From Rhodococcus sp. SBT000017 (GTDB taxonomy: Bacteria; Actinomycetota; Actinomycetes; Mycobacteriales; Mycobacteriaceae): a stretch of 64,000 nucleotides of DNA. Shown here piece after piece: positions 7,841-15,994 of the stretch. The position numbers and the translations under genes were made by a program. The stretch lies in contig NZ_REFU01000001.1 in assembly GCF_003688915.1 (NCBI RefSeq), positions 3,658,001-3,722,000 on the forward strand. The letters run 5' to 3'. The notes beneath the pieces are model-generated. The model searched no databases and had not been told where the DNA came from. It worked only from the letters and a program-made list of their open reading frames with translations. How positions within the stretch are numbered: position 1 is the stretch's first letter; each line of letters begins with the position of its first letter.

Positions 7841-8302
7841 AACTGAATTCGAGCGTGAACGGAGCAGAATCAGCACGCCGAGACCCGCCAGTACGACGAG
7901 TTGTCCCAATACAACCGGCGCGGGAAGGAGCAGCAGATCCCAACCCGACGCCGATGGCCGCGTCGACCATATGACGACGGCGACTACTCCGACGGTGGTT
8001 GCGAGGTGGCCGATGGCCATGAGTACGAAGGGAAGCTTCCGGGTCGAAGAACGAACCAGCATGCCGAGACCGACCAGAGCACCGAGAATCGACGTGACGA
8101 TGGCGATCACGGCCGGTAGGACGACCATGATCTCGAAAAGCGGCCCGGTCTCGATGATTCCGATCGTCGCCAGCTGCGCGGCGGCGTACAAGGCGATCGA
8201 CGCCGAGCAGGCGACCGAGATGGTCGAGATACCAACGAGTGCTCGCACAGCCGACAGTCTCACACGCGAGGGCGGAGGCGACCCGACGCGCCTGATCGTC
8301 AC
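7823..8302 (-). CDS. Hypothetical membrane protein, coupled to marR
   Basis: About 159 aa with four hydrophobic segments (IALYAAAQLATIGII, MVVLPAVIAIVTSILGALVGLGML, VLMAIGHLATTVGVVAVVIW, PAPVVLGQLVVLAGLGVLILL). The start is taken as GTG 8302, giving a GTGA overlap with the stop of the upstream MarR-like gene; TTG 8305 is also possible. It is probably co-transcribed with that regulator from the promoter at 8756-8786. No named family recognised. A hairpin coincides with its stop codon. Confidence 0.75.
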   Translation of the reverse strand: MTIRRVGSPPPSRVRLSAVRALVGISTISVACSASIALYAAAQLATIGIIETGPLFEIMVVLPAVIAIVTSILGALVGLGMLVRSSTRKLPFVLMAIGHLATTVGVVAVVIWSTRPSASGWDLLLLPAPVVLGQLVVLAGLGVLILLRSRSNSVRGQQP

Positions 8303-8748
8303 CAATGCCAGGCGTCGCCTCCGACGTTCCGGATTGTTCGTTGCAGGACTTCGATGGTGGTCACGAAGTCTGCCGCACTGATGCCGTTCATTCGCTCCTC
8401 CTGCAGCATGTTCTGGAGATCGGCTGCGCGCCGGAAAGTGTCACGACCGTCCGGGGTGAACTTCAGACGCGAATTCGATTCCACGATCCAATCTTTGGAA
8501 CGCGCGGAGTCGATGGCATCGACAATTGCTTCCGGGGTGTCGTTGTGCCCGATCTTCTCGATCGTCTCGGCGCGATCGGCTCCCGCGGGATGCAGTGAGA
8601 TCTGGTGTAGTAGCCACCATTCGGGTTGTGTGACGCCGATTTCGTGGAGCGCACCGCGGGTCCGGGTTCGAATGGCTTCCCCGGCTCGCGCGGTCCAGAA
8701 CCCGATCGGCTGAAGCTCGGGCGGTTGCATCGGTCTGCTCGTTGTCAT
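8299..8748 (-). CDS. MarR-like winged-helix protein
   Basis: A 149-aa protein. The layout fits MarR: an N-terminal dimerisation helix (PIGFWTARAGEAIRTRTRGAL), the family-like GVTQPEWWLLHQI helix, and a wing with DSARSKDWIVESNSRLKFTPDGRDTF. Members of this subgroup are annotated as MarR family or winged-helix regulators in actinobacteria. The ATG at 8748 lies only 7 nt after a TAGGGT -10 element, so the mRNA is likely leaderless. It follows the MFS exporter on the same strand but has its own MerR-class promoter overlapping the exporter stop codon. It may sense the same stress or drug signal; the role is inferred. Confidence 0.75.
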   Translation of the reverse strand: MTTSRPMQPPELQPIGFWTARAGEAIRTRTRGALHEIGVTQPEWWLLHQISLHPAGADRAETIEKIGHNDTPEAIVDAIDSARSKDWIVESNSRLKFTPDGRDTFRRAADLQNMLQEERMNGISAADFVTTIEVLQRTIRNVGGDAWHW

Positions 8749-8755
8749 GAAGTAG

Positions 8756-8786
8756 ACCCTAAAACCTGAACCGAGCTTCAGGTCAA
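8756..8786 (-). promoter_or_regulatory. MerR/SoxR-class promoter with 19-bp spacer
   Basis: Reading the minus strand, TTGACC (-35, 8781-8786) and TAGGGT (-10, 8756-8761) are 19 bp apart. Between and overlapping them is the inverted repeat ACCTGAA-N6-TTCAGGT (8764-8783). An over-long spacer filled by a dyad of this type is the signature of promoters untwisted by MerR/SoxR-family activators. No MerR gene is visible in this window. The predicted transcription start falls at or next to the ATG (8748) of the MarR-like gene. Confidence 0.7.
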
Positions 8787-9907
8787 GAGCGAGTCAGGAT
8801 CAGCGCCACTGCCACCAACGCTGCACTGACGGCGAGTGGTCCAACCGTGCCGAGGGTGGAGCCGTATGCCCATCCGCCGAGGGCCGGGCCTGCGGCCGCA
8901 CCGACATTCAGGCTCGCTGTTGCGAATGAGCCCGACATGGTCGGTGCGTGGACTGCTGTGCGCATCACCTGACCGACCAGGGTGCTTCCTAGGGCGAACG
9001 ACAAACCGCCTTGAACGAACGCAAGCAGTAGAACAGCCGTCGGCAACTGCGCCAGGAGACCGAAGCAGCACCAGCCGCCGAGAAGTGCCAGGCCGCCGAC
9101 CGAGACGATCCGGGAAGCGTATCGGTCCGCGTACTTCCCAGCGGCCCACACTCCGCACAGAGCGCCGGCTCCGAAAAGTGCAAGCACCAGGGGAACCGAT
9201 GCCGGACGCAGTTCTGTGCGTTCGGTGACGATCGGAGCCAGGTAAGTGAACGAACAGAATGTGGCACCGTTGATCAGAGCACAGAGAGCGAGGACGCGGA
9301 TCAGCGAACGGTTCCGCAAGGCAGTGCATTCGGTTGTCAGCGAGATGTCTGCTCGATGGGTCCTGCGGTCAGGTGCGGCGATGGCCACGGCGATCAATGC
9401 GGGTGCCGAGAGCAACGCTATTGCCCACAGAGCCGCGCGCCAGTCGAGAAGTGTTCCGACCAACGTGCCGGCCGGTACGCCGAGAACCAGTGCGAGTGTT
9501 GTGCCGGCGAGGATCATTGCGACTGCCCGCGAGATCCGGTCGGGTGTCACCAACGCCGTGACCGTCGCCAAGGTGACCGCAAGGAAGCCCGCGTTGGCGA
9601 ATGCTGCGACGATCCGGGAAACGAACAGGACCGCGTAACTTGTTGTCGTTGCACCGATCACGTGCATGGCAATGAAGACAACCAAGAAGGCAGTCAAGGC
9701 GAGACGGGGTGGTAGGCGTCGTGTAGCAACAGCCATCGTGGGGGCACCGACGACCATGCCGACAGCGAAGGCCGATGTCAGCAACCCCGCTGAGGGCACA
9801 GTGGTGTCGAGGTCGGCGGCGATGTCGGGTAGCAGCCCGGCCAGCAGGAACTCGGAAGTCCCCTGGGCGAAAACTGCGGTGGCAAGCAAGAATACGAGCG
9901 GTGGCAT
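8783..9907 (-). CDS. MFS drug exporter, Cmx/CmrA-like
   Basis: A 374-aa 12-TM major facilitator transporter. The start VFLLATAVFAQGTSEFLLAGLLPDIAADL and the segment LLTSAFAVGMVVGAPTMAVATRRLPPR match the chloramphenicol/arabinose-efflux (DHA1) exporters such as Rhodococcus Cmr and corynebacterial Cmx. The antiporter motif C-like stretch ALVLGVPAGTLVGTLLDWRA is present in TM5. Length is slightly short for the family (~390) but all helices appear intact. ATG 9907. Resistance to a particular drug is not provable from sequence. A MarR-like gene follows on the same strand. Confidence 0.87.
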   Translation of the reverse strand: MPPLVFLLATAVFAQGTSEFLLAGLLPDIAADLDTTVPSAGLLTSAFAVGMVVGAPTMAVATRRLPPRLALTAFLVVFIAMHVIGATTTSYAVLFVSRIVAAFANAGFLAVTLATVTALVTPDRISRAVAMILAGTTLALVLGVPAGTLVGTLLDWRAALWAIALLSAPALIAVAIAAPDRRTHRADISLTTECTALRNRSLIRVLALCALINGATFCSFTYLAPIVTERTELRPASVPLVLALFGAGALCGVWAAGKYADRYASRIVSVGGLALLGGWCCFGLLAQLPTAVLLLAFVQGGLSFALGSTLVGQVMRTAVHAPTMSGSFATASLNVGAAAGPALGGWAYGSTLGTVGPLAVSAALVAVALILTRS

Positions 9908-10000
9908 GAATGTGCTCCGAATGTGCGACGGGTCCTGGACAGTTGGACCGGCACACGGGTGCTCACCGAGTGGTTCGTAGTCGAGCGCGTCTGGCTTCTC

Positions 10001-10024
10001 GAGCTACCGGGGTGCCGGTAGCTC
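10001..10024. other. Orphan perfect hairpin in the 9.9-10.1 kb gap
   Basis: GAGCTACCGG (10001-10010), loop GGTG, CCGGTAGCTC (10015-10024): a perfect 10-bp stem with a 4-nt loop. No plus-strand gene ends before it, and the exporter on the left is transcribed away. It lies about 100 bp upstream of the next start codon. It could be a leader element, an operator or a leftover terminator. The rest of this 217-bp gap shows nothing else I can name. Confidence 0.5.
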
Positions 10025-10124
10025 TGATCTGGATGCCTCGGGCGAACTCACCGACACACCGTAACGCGAGTTCTCCTCCGATGCCACCGAGTTCCCTTCG
10101 GATCTCGTGGGTAGAGTCCCGACC

Positions 10125-10754
10125 GTGGACAGCCCATCGGGGAAGAAGCTGGTCGCCGTGCTCGCCGCTGTCGGTGCCTCGACAGGCGCTGCCGCAGCGG
10201 TGGTCTGGCATGTCGCCGTAGCCGATCCGCAGGAGCTGGGCGTGACCAACATTCGGCCGAGTTGGTTCCCGATGACGCTCTATCTCGTCGCAGCGGGACT
10301 GGCGGTGGGTCTGGTGGTGGCCTCGTTTCTGGTCGATTCGGGTCTGCGCATCGTCCAGGATCGTCAGCGCAGCCGATTCCACCTGTTCGCATTGTTGATC
10401 GTCGTGGGTGCGGCACTGGGAGCGGGCAGTGCACTCGCCTGGACGCATTGGCCACCGCAACCAACCGAAGCCGCGTCGAATTGGTCGTGGGAGCATCCGT
10501 TGAGTATCGAGATCAACTCGCCTCCTGCAGCTGACTTCGGCTGGACGTCGATTGGTAGTTCAGTGTCGGACACATACGTCTCGGACACGTCGTACATCAC
10601 ACGAGTTGACGAAGCATCGTCTTTCACCCCCACCATCGGCGATCCGTGGTTGGTGTTTCCGGTCGGCGGTGTGCTTGTTGCTGCGTTGGCGGCATTCACT
10701 CTGTCGCTGAGGGATTTTCGACTGGTCGTCGTGTCTCGTTCCGAGTCCGATTGA
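10125..10754 (+). CDS. Hypothetical membrane protein
   Basis: 209 aa from GTG 10125, preceded by GGTAGAG (an in-frame GTG at 10107 is an alternative). Hydrophobic segments: LVAVLAAVGASTGAAAAVVW, FPMTLYLVAAGLAVGLVVASFLV, FHLFALLIVVGAALGAGSALAW and, near the end, DPWLVFPVGGVLVAALAAFTLSL. Between TM3 and TM4 is a ~75-residue Ser/Thr-rich loop, probably extracytoplasmic. No family recognised. It precedes a secreted protein gene by 43 bp on the same strand, so they may be co-transcribed. Confidence 0.75.
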   Translation: MDSPSGKKLVAVLAAVGASTGAAAAVVWHVAVADPQELGVTNIRPSWFPMTLYLVAAGLAVGLVVASFLVDSGLRIVQDRQRSRFHLFALLIVVGAALGAGSALAWTHWPPQPTEAASNWSWEHPLSIEINSPPAADFGWTSIGSSVSDTYVSDTSYITRVDEASSFTPTIGDPWLVFPVGGVLVAALAAFTLSLRDFRLVVVSRSESD

Positions 10755-10797
10755 ATCGGGGGTGTAACGAGATCGTCGAGCGAACCGACCACCTGGT

Positions 10798-11238
10798 GTG
10801 ACCACATCGAAGCGTCTTCGTCGCCTGGCCTTCATATCGACTGCTCTTGTCGCGACCGCGTGTTGGGCTGCTCCAGCGGCGTCGGCGGAGGTCGTGAGCC
10901 TCGATATCCTGCCCGGGCTCAGTTCCGGTCCCACAACGCAGTTCGGGGTGGGGTGCACATATCTCGTCGTGGCTCGGACCGACACACTGAGCGGCCCGCG
11001 GGTCGATATCCAGGACTACACGAACGAGTCGGTCATGTTCCCCGAGGAACTGGCGTGGAACGTCGATCCGTACTTCAGCACGCCGGTAGTTCTCGGCCAC
11101 AAATTCACGCTGTGGACCCCGACTGCACCGGGCGAGCACTCGTTGGTGGCCTACGAAACGTCAGCGGGCGGCCCGATTCGCACTGTCACCGTCAACCCGG
11201 CCACTCCGCTCGGACCGGGCTGCATCGTCGCGCCCTGA
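10798..11238 (+). CDS. Hypothetical secreted protein
   Basis: 146 aa from a GTG. There is a classic Sec signal peptide: basic KRLRRL, hydrophobic AFISTALVATACWAAP, and AxA cleavage at ASA-EV near residue 30. The mature part has two cysteines (C53 and C142) that could form a disulfide, and beta-rich sequence (VDIQDYTNESVMFPEELAW, HKFTLWTPTAPGEHSLVAYET) like a small Ig-like exported domain. No known family or catalytic motif recognised. Confidence 0.78.
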   Translation: MTTSKRLRRLAFISTALVATACWAAPAASAEVVSLDILPGLSSGPTTQFGVGCTYLVVARTDTLSGPRVDIQDYTNESVMFPEELAWNVDPYFSTPVVLGHKFTLWTPTAPGEHSLVAYETSAGGPIRTVTVNPATPLGPGCIVAP

Positions 11239-11242
11239 GGCG

Positions 11243-11455
11243 CTACTCGTCAGTGCGTAGTTCGTCGACCAGTGCGAACAGTCGTCCCAGGTAGTCGCTG
11301 TGGAAAACCTCCGTCGCACGGATTTTGGCGTCTCCGTCGAGACCGAATTGAAGGTTGACGAGTTCGACCCCGATGGCGACGCGTCGAGCATCGAGATCTT
11401 CCAGCTCGGCGGCGAGTGCGTCGACCTTGGCAACCGGAGACAGTTCGTCAGTCAT
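11243..11455 (-). CDS. Small conserved-looking protein downstream of mraY
   Basis: A 70-aa acidic protein from ATG 11453-11455: a helix-rich first half (AKVDALAAELEDLDARRVAIGVELVNLQ) suitable for a coiled coil, and a second half ending FALVDELRTDE. It lies 16 bp downstream of the mraY stop on the same strand, so it is probably the second gene of a bicistron. No cysteine or catalytic motif. Function unknown. Confidence 0.7.
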   Translation of the reverse strand: MTDELSPVAKVDALAAELEDLDARRVAIGVELVNLQFGLDGDAKIRATEVFHSDYLGRLFALVDELRTDE

Positions 11456-11471
11456 CCCAGAATCGTAGAGG

Positions 11472-12542
11472 TCAGCCGACGGCCGCGAGGAACTCGCTGT
11501 AGAACAACCCCAGCCCCAGTGCCGACGCGATGGCAGCGAACAACCACAGTCGGATGATGACCGTTGTTTCCGCCCAGCCTGCCAGCTCGAAATGGTGGTG
11601 GATCGGTGCCATTCGGAACGGCCGCTTGCCCGTGCTCTTGAACGACGCGACCTGGATGACGACGGACGCAACTTCGGCCACGAACAGGGCTCCGAAGACG
11701 AGGGCGATCAGCTCGGTCTTGCTGACGATCGACAGGCCTGCGAGCAGTCCGCCGAGGGCGAGGGAGCCGGTGTCGCCCATGAAGATCTTGGCCGGAGCGG
11801 CGTTCCACCAGAGGAATCCGATGCAGGCACCGGCGGCCGCGGCGCAGACGACGGCGAGGTCGAGTGGATCGCGCACCTGGTAGCACCCGGCGACGGAGTT
11901 GGTGGCGCAGGATTGCCGGTACTGCCAGAACGTCATCACCGTGTACGCGCCGAGGACGAGTGTCATCGAGCCCGCCGCCAACCCGTCGAGACCGTCGGTG
12001 AGGTTGACCGCGTTGGACCACGCGACGACGAGGAAGACACAGAACAGCACGAAGACGATCGGGGCCATGGTGAAGAACGTGGATTGGCGCACCAGCGACA
12101 GTTCGACATTGCCCGGCGTCAGCCCGTTCCCATTGCGGAACTGCAGCGCCAGCACGGCGAAGATGACCGCTGCACTGATCTGCCCGACGTATTTGCCGGT
12201 GGCCTTGAGTCCGAGGCTTCGCTTCATGCGGAGCTTGATGTAGTCGTCGAGGAATCCGACGACGCCGAGTGCCGTCGCGAGAGCGAGTATCAACAACGCC
12301 GAAGCCGACGGTCCATCGCCGCCCATCGTGACCAGGTGGGAGCCGAGGTAACCGGCCCACAGGCCGACGATGATCGCGACGCCGCCCATCGTCGGCGTTC
12401 CTCGCTTGGCGTGGTGACTTGCCGGACCTTCGACGCGGATCTCCTGGCCGAAGCCCTGCCGGGTGAACAGCGCGATGAGAAATGGAGTCAACAGAATCGA
12501 GACCGCCAACGCGATTCCACCGGCGACGAGAATGTTGATCAT
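11472..12542 (-). CDS. mraY: Phospho-N-acetylmuramoyl-pentapeptide-transferase, solitary copy
   Basis: A 356-aa, ten-TM inner-membrane enzyme that transfers phospho-MurNAc-pentapeptide from UDP to undecaprenyl phosphate, making lipid I. All hallmark sites are present: FLDDYIK (first Asp pair), [22 protein letters not shown] and the HHH motif in APIHHHFEL. The GTPTMGG loop is intact, so it should be active. It is not in a division/cell-wall (dcw) cluster: neighbours are a 70-aa protein and an AraC regulator, with no murE, murF, murD or ftsW. It may be a second mraY or a relocated one. The four-residue insert [11 protein letters not shown] around residue 215 carries extra cysteines. Confidence 0.92.
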   Translation of the reverse strand: MINILVAGGIALAVSILLTPFLIALFTRQGFGQEIRVEGPASHHAKRGTPTMGGVAIIVGLWAGYLGSHLVTMGGDGPSASALLILALATALGVVGFLDDYIKLRMKRSLGLKATGKYVGQISAAVIFAVLALQFRNGNGLTPGNVELSLVRQSTFFTMAPIVFVLFCVFLVVAWSNAVNLTDGLDGLAAGSMTLVLGAYTVMTFWQYRQSCATNSVAGCYQVRDPLDLAVVCAAAAGACIGFLWWNAAPAKIFMGDTGSLALGGLLAGLSIVSKTELIALVFGALFVAEVASVVIQVASFKSTGKRPFRMAPIHHHFELAGWAETTVIIRLWLFAAIASALGLGLFYSEFLAAVG

Positions 12543-12659
12543 GCGTTGAAGCCCACTCTTCCTCTGTGCTGCTGTTCCTCACCGAGATGCTCCTCGAGCA
12601 CCGCGGGATACTGTGCCAAACGAATCGGTAAAAGTCGCATTGCGTGACGAAGGCGTTAC

Positions 12660-13484
12660 TCAGGGTTGGTACGCGCTCGGCGGCATTCCGACCAATTCGG
12701 TGAACTCCCGAGTGAAGTGAGCCTGGTCGAACCAGCCGTATCGGGCGGCCAGGTCTGCCAGCGGACCCGAGTAGCCGTTGTCCAGCTCGCTGAGGGCGTC
12801 GTGAATCCGATAGCGCCCGAGTACCCATTTGGGCGTCGCTCCGACATAGCGCTCGAACAGCCGTTGCAGTCGACGAGTGCCGATGTCGCACCGCTGTTCC
12901 ACCTGTGCGACGCGAACCAGCGTCCGGTCGCGCAGCATCGTCGCGATGATGCCCAGGACGGTCTCGTACTCCGGTTCCACGTCACGGGCATAGGGCGCGA
13001 GAGCCGAGTCGACGACGGTTCGGCAGTGGTCGGCATCGAGATGTCCACCCAGCTCGGCCAGTGCAGCGACGGTCTCGGACCGGAACGGGGTCGGTGGCGC
13101 GACCGAGACGTCTCGCAGGGTTCTTGCCACGGTTCCGGTGAAACTCGCGTAGCCGCCGGGCCGGAACTTGACGCCGAAGACCCACCCGGACTCGGCGAGA
13201 ACGACGTCGAAACGGCGCGTGAGCACCCCCGTCACGACGACCGGCTCGACGACGCCCTCGCGGGTCCAACCGTGTTCGACGCTCAACGTGCAGGCCGGGT
13301 GGGGGAGCGTCGAGCTGCTGTGAGACGTGCCCGACGGCAGAGTCCACTGCAGCTGCCAGTAGTTCTCGACCCACGGTTCCAGGGATGTGGCACACGGCAG
13401 CCGTCGAAGGTCGACGAATTTCGCCAGCTTGTCGGGCCGCAGGACACCGGACTGGGTGGTTGTCGCGCTTTTCCTATCCGGCAC
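12660..13484 (-). CDS. AraC family regulator (N-terminal DUF6597-like domain)
   Basis: 274 aa from GTG 13484, chosen because upstream frame sequence is antisense to the VOC gene and has no family character. The N-terminal sensory domain (FVDLRRLPCATSLEPWVENYWQLQW ... VTGVLTRRFDVVLAESGWVFGVKFRPGGYASF) is followed by a double HTH (VAQVEQRCDIGTRRLQRLFERYVGATPKW; LAARYGWFDQAHFTREFTELVGMPPSAY). It diverges from a VOC gene 45 bp away, a common pairing in actinobacteria in which the regulator controls the neighbouring glyoxalase-like gene. Confidence 0.85.
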   Translation of the reverse strand: MPDRKSATTTQSGVLRPDKLAKFVDLRRLPCATSLEPWVENYWQLQWTLPSGTSHSSSTLPHPACTLSVEHGWTREGVVEPVVVTGVLTRRFDVVLAESGWVFGVKFRPGGYASFTGTVARTLRDVSVAPPTPFRSETVAALAELGGHLDADHCRTVVDSALAPYARDVEPEYETVLGIIATMLRDRTLVRVAQVEQRCDIGTRRLQRLFERYVGATPKWVLGRYRIHDALSELDNGYSGPLADLAARYGWFDQAHFTREFTELVGMPPSAYQP

Positions 13485-13529
13485 GCGCGTCAGTGTAGGA
13501 GTCTGGTCCGACACAAGGAGGAGAACATC

Positions 13530-13907
13530 ATGACCGAGACACCCGTTGCCACCCTGAAGATGGTCACCCTGGATTGCGCAGATCCCGAGGTCAGCTCCGC
13601 GTTCTGGTCGTCGCTGTTGGGTTGGAGCGTCGTCCATGCGGAGAAGGACTACGCGATGCTGCAAGGGCCGAGCAGTGCGCTCGGATTCGGTCGCATCGAC
13701 GACTATCGGCCTCCGGCCTGGCCCAATGCCAACGGCAGCAAGCAGTTTCACTTCGATCTTGCGGTCGAGGATCTCGACGCCGCGGCGAGTGCGGCAGTGA
13801 ATCTGGGTGCGACGCTGCCCGAGGACCAGCCGGGTGAGACATGGCGGGTGTTGCTCGACCCGTCAGGGCATCCCTTCTGTCTGACGAATGCCGCGAACTG
13901 GGGCTGA
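13530..13907 (+). CDS. VOC family (glyoxalase-like) protein
   Basis: A 125-aa protein with paired beta-alpha-beta-beta-beta modules: KMVTLDCADPEVSSAFWSSLLGW and, in the second half, FHFDLAVEDLDAAASAAVNLGA, ending in the conserved LLDPSGHPFCL. Metal-ligand positions are only partly kept (D in LDCAD, H in QFHFD). It starts at ATG 13530 with an AAGGAGG ribosome site and is followed 19 bp later by a second VOC gene. Members range from isomerases to antibiotic-binding proteins; the ligand is unknown. Confidence 0.87.
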   Translation: MTETPVATLKMVTLDCADPEVSSAFWSSLLGWSVVHAEKDYAMLQGPSSALGFGRIDDYRPPAWPNANGSKQFHFDLAVEDLDAAASAAVNLGATLPEDQPGETWRVLLDPSGHPFCLTNAANWG

Positions 13908-13926
13908 CAGGTCTAACCTTCTTCCC

Positions 13927-14313
13927 GTGAACCCTCGCCTCGCAGGAATCGAAATCATTGTCGCCGACATGGCCGCAGCTCTGGCGTTCTACCGTGTTCT
14001 GGGACTGGACATTCCGGCCACTGCCGATGTCGAGCAACATGTGGAAGTGGACCTCGGCGGCGTTCGCTTGTTGTTCGACCTGCCGTCGACCATCACCTCG
14101 TTCGATCCGACGTGGACGCCGCCCAGCGGGGGCCACCGCGTTGCGCTCGCCTTCGACTGCGGTACCCCCGACGGGGTGGACGCCGCATGGGCAGCGGTGA
14201 CCGCGGCTGGGTACACCGGTCACCTGCAGCCCTGGGATGCGTTCTGGGGACAGCGTTATGCCGTCGTGCACGACCCCGACGGCACCACCGTCGATCTGTA
14301 CGCGAACGTCTGA
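13927..14313 (+). CDS. VOC family (glyoxalase-like) protein
   Basis: 128 aa from GTG 13927. Typical first module (AGIEIIVADMAAALAFYRVLGLDI) and second module ending VVHDPDGTTVDLYANV, where the H-D-P-D-G-x-x-x-D/E-L-Y motif carries the glyoxalase/bleomycin-resistance signature. The middle WTPPSGGHRVALAFDC supplies a His ligand candidate. It is the second of a tandem pair of different VOC proteins, probably co-expressed under the AraC regulator. Substrate unknown. Confidence 0.87.
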   Translation: MNPRLAGIEIIVADMAAALAFYRVLGLDIPATADVEQHVEVDLGGVRLLFDLPSTITSFDPTWTPPSGGHRVALAFDCGTPDGVDAAWAAVTAAGYTGHLQPWDAFWGQRYAVVHDPDGTTVDLYANV

Positions 14314-14317
14314 GGCG

Positions 14318-14842
14318 TCAGCTCTCGGTTTCTTCACCTCTCGGCCCGCCGGCGAGTTCGACAGCGACGTCGAGGTGGCCGAGGTGTCGGGCGTATTCCT
14401 GGAGTACATGGAAGCAGATCCAACTCAGAGTCGGCCTTTCATCGGTGAATCGCCCACCGAGAGTGGCCAATTCGTCCATCCGGTGTGAGCTCAGTACCTC
14501 TTCGGTGAGGCGGGCACCGTCCTCGAGTCTGCGCAGCAGGGTCTCGGCGTCCGCATCGGAGGGCACATGCCACGACCCGTCCTTCTGGTCACCGAACGGT
14601 GCGTCGACTGCGCGGGCGAGGAATCCCCAGACGAACCAGCGCTGCTCCATGTGCACCAGGTGGGTGAGCATCTGCAGTGGGGTCCACTCGGACGGCACTG
14701 TCGTGGAGTTCAGGGCATCCTCGCTCAGCGCAGTGATTCGCCGAACCAACTCGCCGCGATAGAAGCGTAGGTACTCGCGAAACAGGTCAGCGGGATCGGA
14801 GAGGGCGGAGTTCGGTTCGGGAAAGACGGTCAGCTTGGCCAT
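14318..14842 (-). CDS. DinB-superfamily protein (DUF664-like)
   Basis: 174 aa. A four-helix bundle is suggested with metal-binding histidines in TPLQMLTHLVHMEQRWFVWG and HVLQEYARHLGHLDVAVELAGG, the standard DinB/YfiT His triad pattern. These proteins include mycothiol- or bacillithiol-dependent transferases; actinobacterial ones may use mycothiol. ATG 14842 gives the exact domain start; the frame upstream is unrelated. Convergent with the VOC gene (4-bp gap), and 4 bp downstream of the PLDc_N membrane gene. Confidence 0.83.
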   Translation of the reverse strand: MAKLTVFPEPNSALSDPADLFREYLRFYRGELVRRITALSEDALNSTTVPSEWTPLQMLTHLVHMEQRWFVWGFLARAVDAPFGDQKDGSWHVPSDADAETLLRRLEDGARLTEEVLSSHRMDELATLGGRFTDERPTLSWICFHVLQEYARHLGHLDVAVELAGGPRGEETES

Positions 14843-14846
14843 GGTC

Positions 14847-15200
14847 TCAATCGTTCTTGCGCTGCTCGCGGGCAATGCGGCGCTGTTCCTCGGCACGCGC
14901 GCGGCAACGGCGTAGGAATTCCTCGTCGCTCTCCTGCGATTGGGCAACGGCGCGTCCGGGTCTGGCGTCGTACTCGGGGTAGGCCGACGCGGTCCGGGAT
15001 GCGCCGCTGCCACCCCAGATGCCGCCGTTCTCGGGCCGGCCGACGAGGAGCCACGCAAGAGACCCGGCGAGCGGCAGAACGATGACGAGCAGCAGCCAGA
15101 CGATCTTCGGGAGGTGGCGAATTCCCGAGTCGTCGGCGGTGATGACGTCGATCAAGCAGAAGATCGACAGCAGCATGATCAGCAAGCCGAGGTACGGCAC
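14847..15200 (-). CDS. PLDc_N domain membrane protein
   Basis: 117 aa from a GTG with a GGAGG ribosome site. The first ~60 residues are two TM helices of the phospholipase D N-terminal (PLDc_N) type: YLGLLIMLLSIFCLIDVI and KIVWLLLVIVLPLAGSLAWLLVGRP. The charged cytoplasmic tail is Arg/Glu-rich (EEFLRRCRARAEEQRRIAREQR) and likely helical. There is no PLD catalytic HKD domain, so it is not a phospholipase. Such small proteins are common in actinobacteria with unknown role. The 101 bp upstream contain a GACCG-TG-CGGTC palindrome (15222-15233). Confidence 0.82.
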   Translation of the reverse strand: MPYLGLLIMLLSIFCLIDVITADDSGIRHLPKIVWLLLVIVLPLAGSLAWLLVGRPENGGIWGGSGASRTASAYPEYDARPGRAVAQSQESDEEFLRRCRARAEEQRRIAREQRKND

Positions 15201-15301
15201 GGAAATCCTCCAGGGTTGTCAGACCGTGCGGTCGGTCTTTCGCGACTATCAGATCACTCGTTGTACTGCGGATCAAGTGCTCCGGACGTCAATGTCGTGG
15301 T

Positions 15302-15919
15302 TCAGCCGAAAACCAGCAGAGCAGCCAGGGTCAGCATCATCACTCCGATACCGAGGTCGAGTACTCGCCACGCCGACGGCCTCGCGAACAGCGGACTGAG
15401 CACCCGCGATCCGTATCCCAGGGCGGTGAACCACAGCACGCTGCCCAGCATCGCGCCGGCGGCGAACCACCACCGCAGGTCCCCCGGCTGACGGTTTCCG
15501 ATCGACCCGAGAAACACCACGGTGTCGAGGTAGACGTGAGGGTTGAGCCAGGTCAGAGCCAGGCACGTGGCGACGGCTGCGATCAGAGAACCCGTTCCCT
15601 CCACCTGAGAGGTCATCGCACCCGGCGTTCGGGCGCGGTTCAACGCCAGCAGACCGTAGACGAGGAGAAACAGAGCACCGAGGACGGTCACGACCCGCAG
15701 GGCGACGGGAAACCGGTCCACGAGAACGCCGATTCCTGCCACCCCGGCCAGGATGAGCACCGCGTCGGACAGCGCGCACACTGCCACCACGGGCAGTACG
15801 TGGGCGCGTTGTAGGCCCTTACGCAGTACGAATGCGTTCTGCGCTCCGATGGCGACGATGAGGGAGAGTCCGACGCCCAGTCCGGTGAGGGTCGATTGTG
15901 CGGCGGCAAGGGAGGTCAT
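15302..15919 (-). CDS. lysE: LysE/ArgO family amino acid exporter
   Basis: A 205-aa, six-TM exporter of basic amino acids. The N-terminal GVGLSLIVAIGAQNAFVLRKGLQRAHVLPVVAVCALSDAVLI is the signature of LysE/ArgO, and TWLNPHVYLDTVVFLGSIG is the conserved central loop motif. It exports lysine and arginine when cytoplasmic levels rise, for example from peptide breakdown. It diverges from a LysG/ArgP-type regulator (75-bp gap), the classic lysE-lysG arrangement, and lies close to a lysine 6-transaminase gene. Confidence 0.93.
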   Translation of the reverse strand: MTSLAAAQSTLTGLGVGLSLIVAIGAQNAFVLRKGLQRAHVLPVVAVCALSDAVLILAGVAGIGVLVDRFPVALRVVTVLGALFLLVYGLLALNRARTPGAMTSQVEGTGSLIAAVATCLALTWLNPHVYLDTVVFLGSIGNRQPGDLRWWFAAGAMLGSVLWFTALGYGSRVLSPLFARPSAWRVLDLGIGVMMLTLAALLVFG

Positions 15920-15994
15920 GACGGCAACGCTAGGAACAAGTTGGGATTAGGTCCAGCGAATGTATTTCAGGAACAATTAGCGTAGCTTCATCTA

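Noticed and set aside
10004..10252. Minus-strand frame in the 10.0-10.25 kb region
   Set aside because: It overlaps the better-supported membrane gene at 10125 and has Ser/Thr/Pro low-complexity sequence without a ribosome site.
11592..12647. Plus-strand open frame opposite mraY
   Set aside because: Antisense of an intact, motif-complete mraY; the translation is charged low-complexity sequence.
15222..15233. GACCG-TG-CGGTC palindrome upstream of the PLDc_N gene as a TetR operator
   Set aside because: The dyad is short and common in high-GC DNA, and no TetR gene is nearby; not enough to list as its own site.
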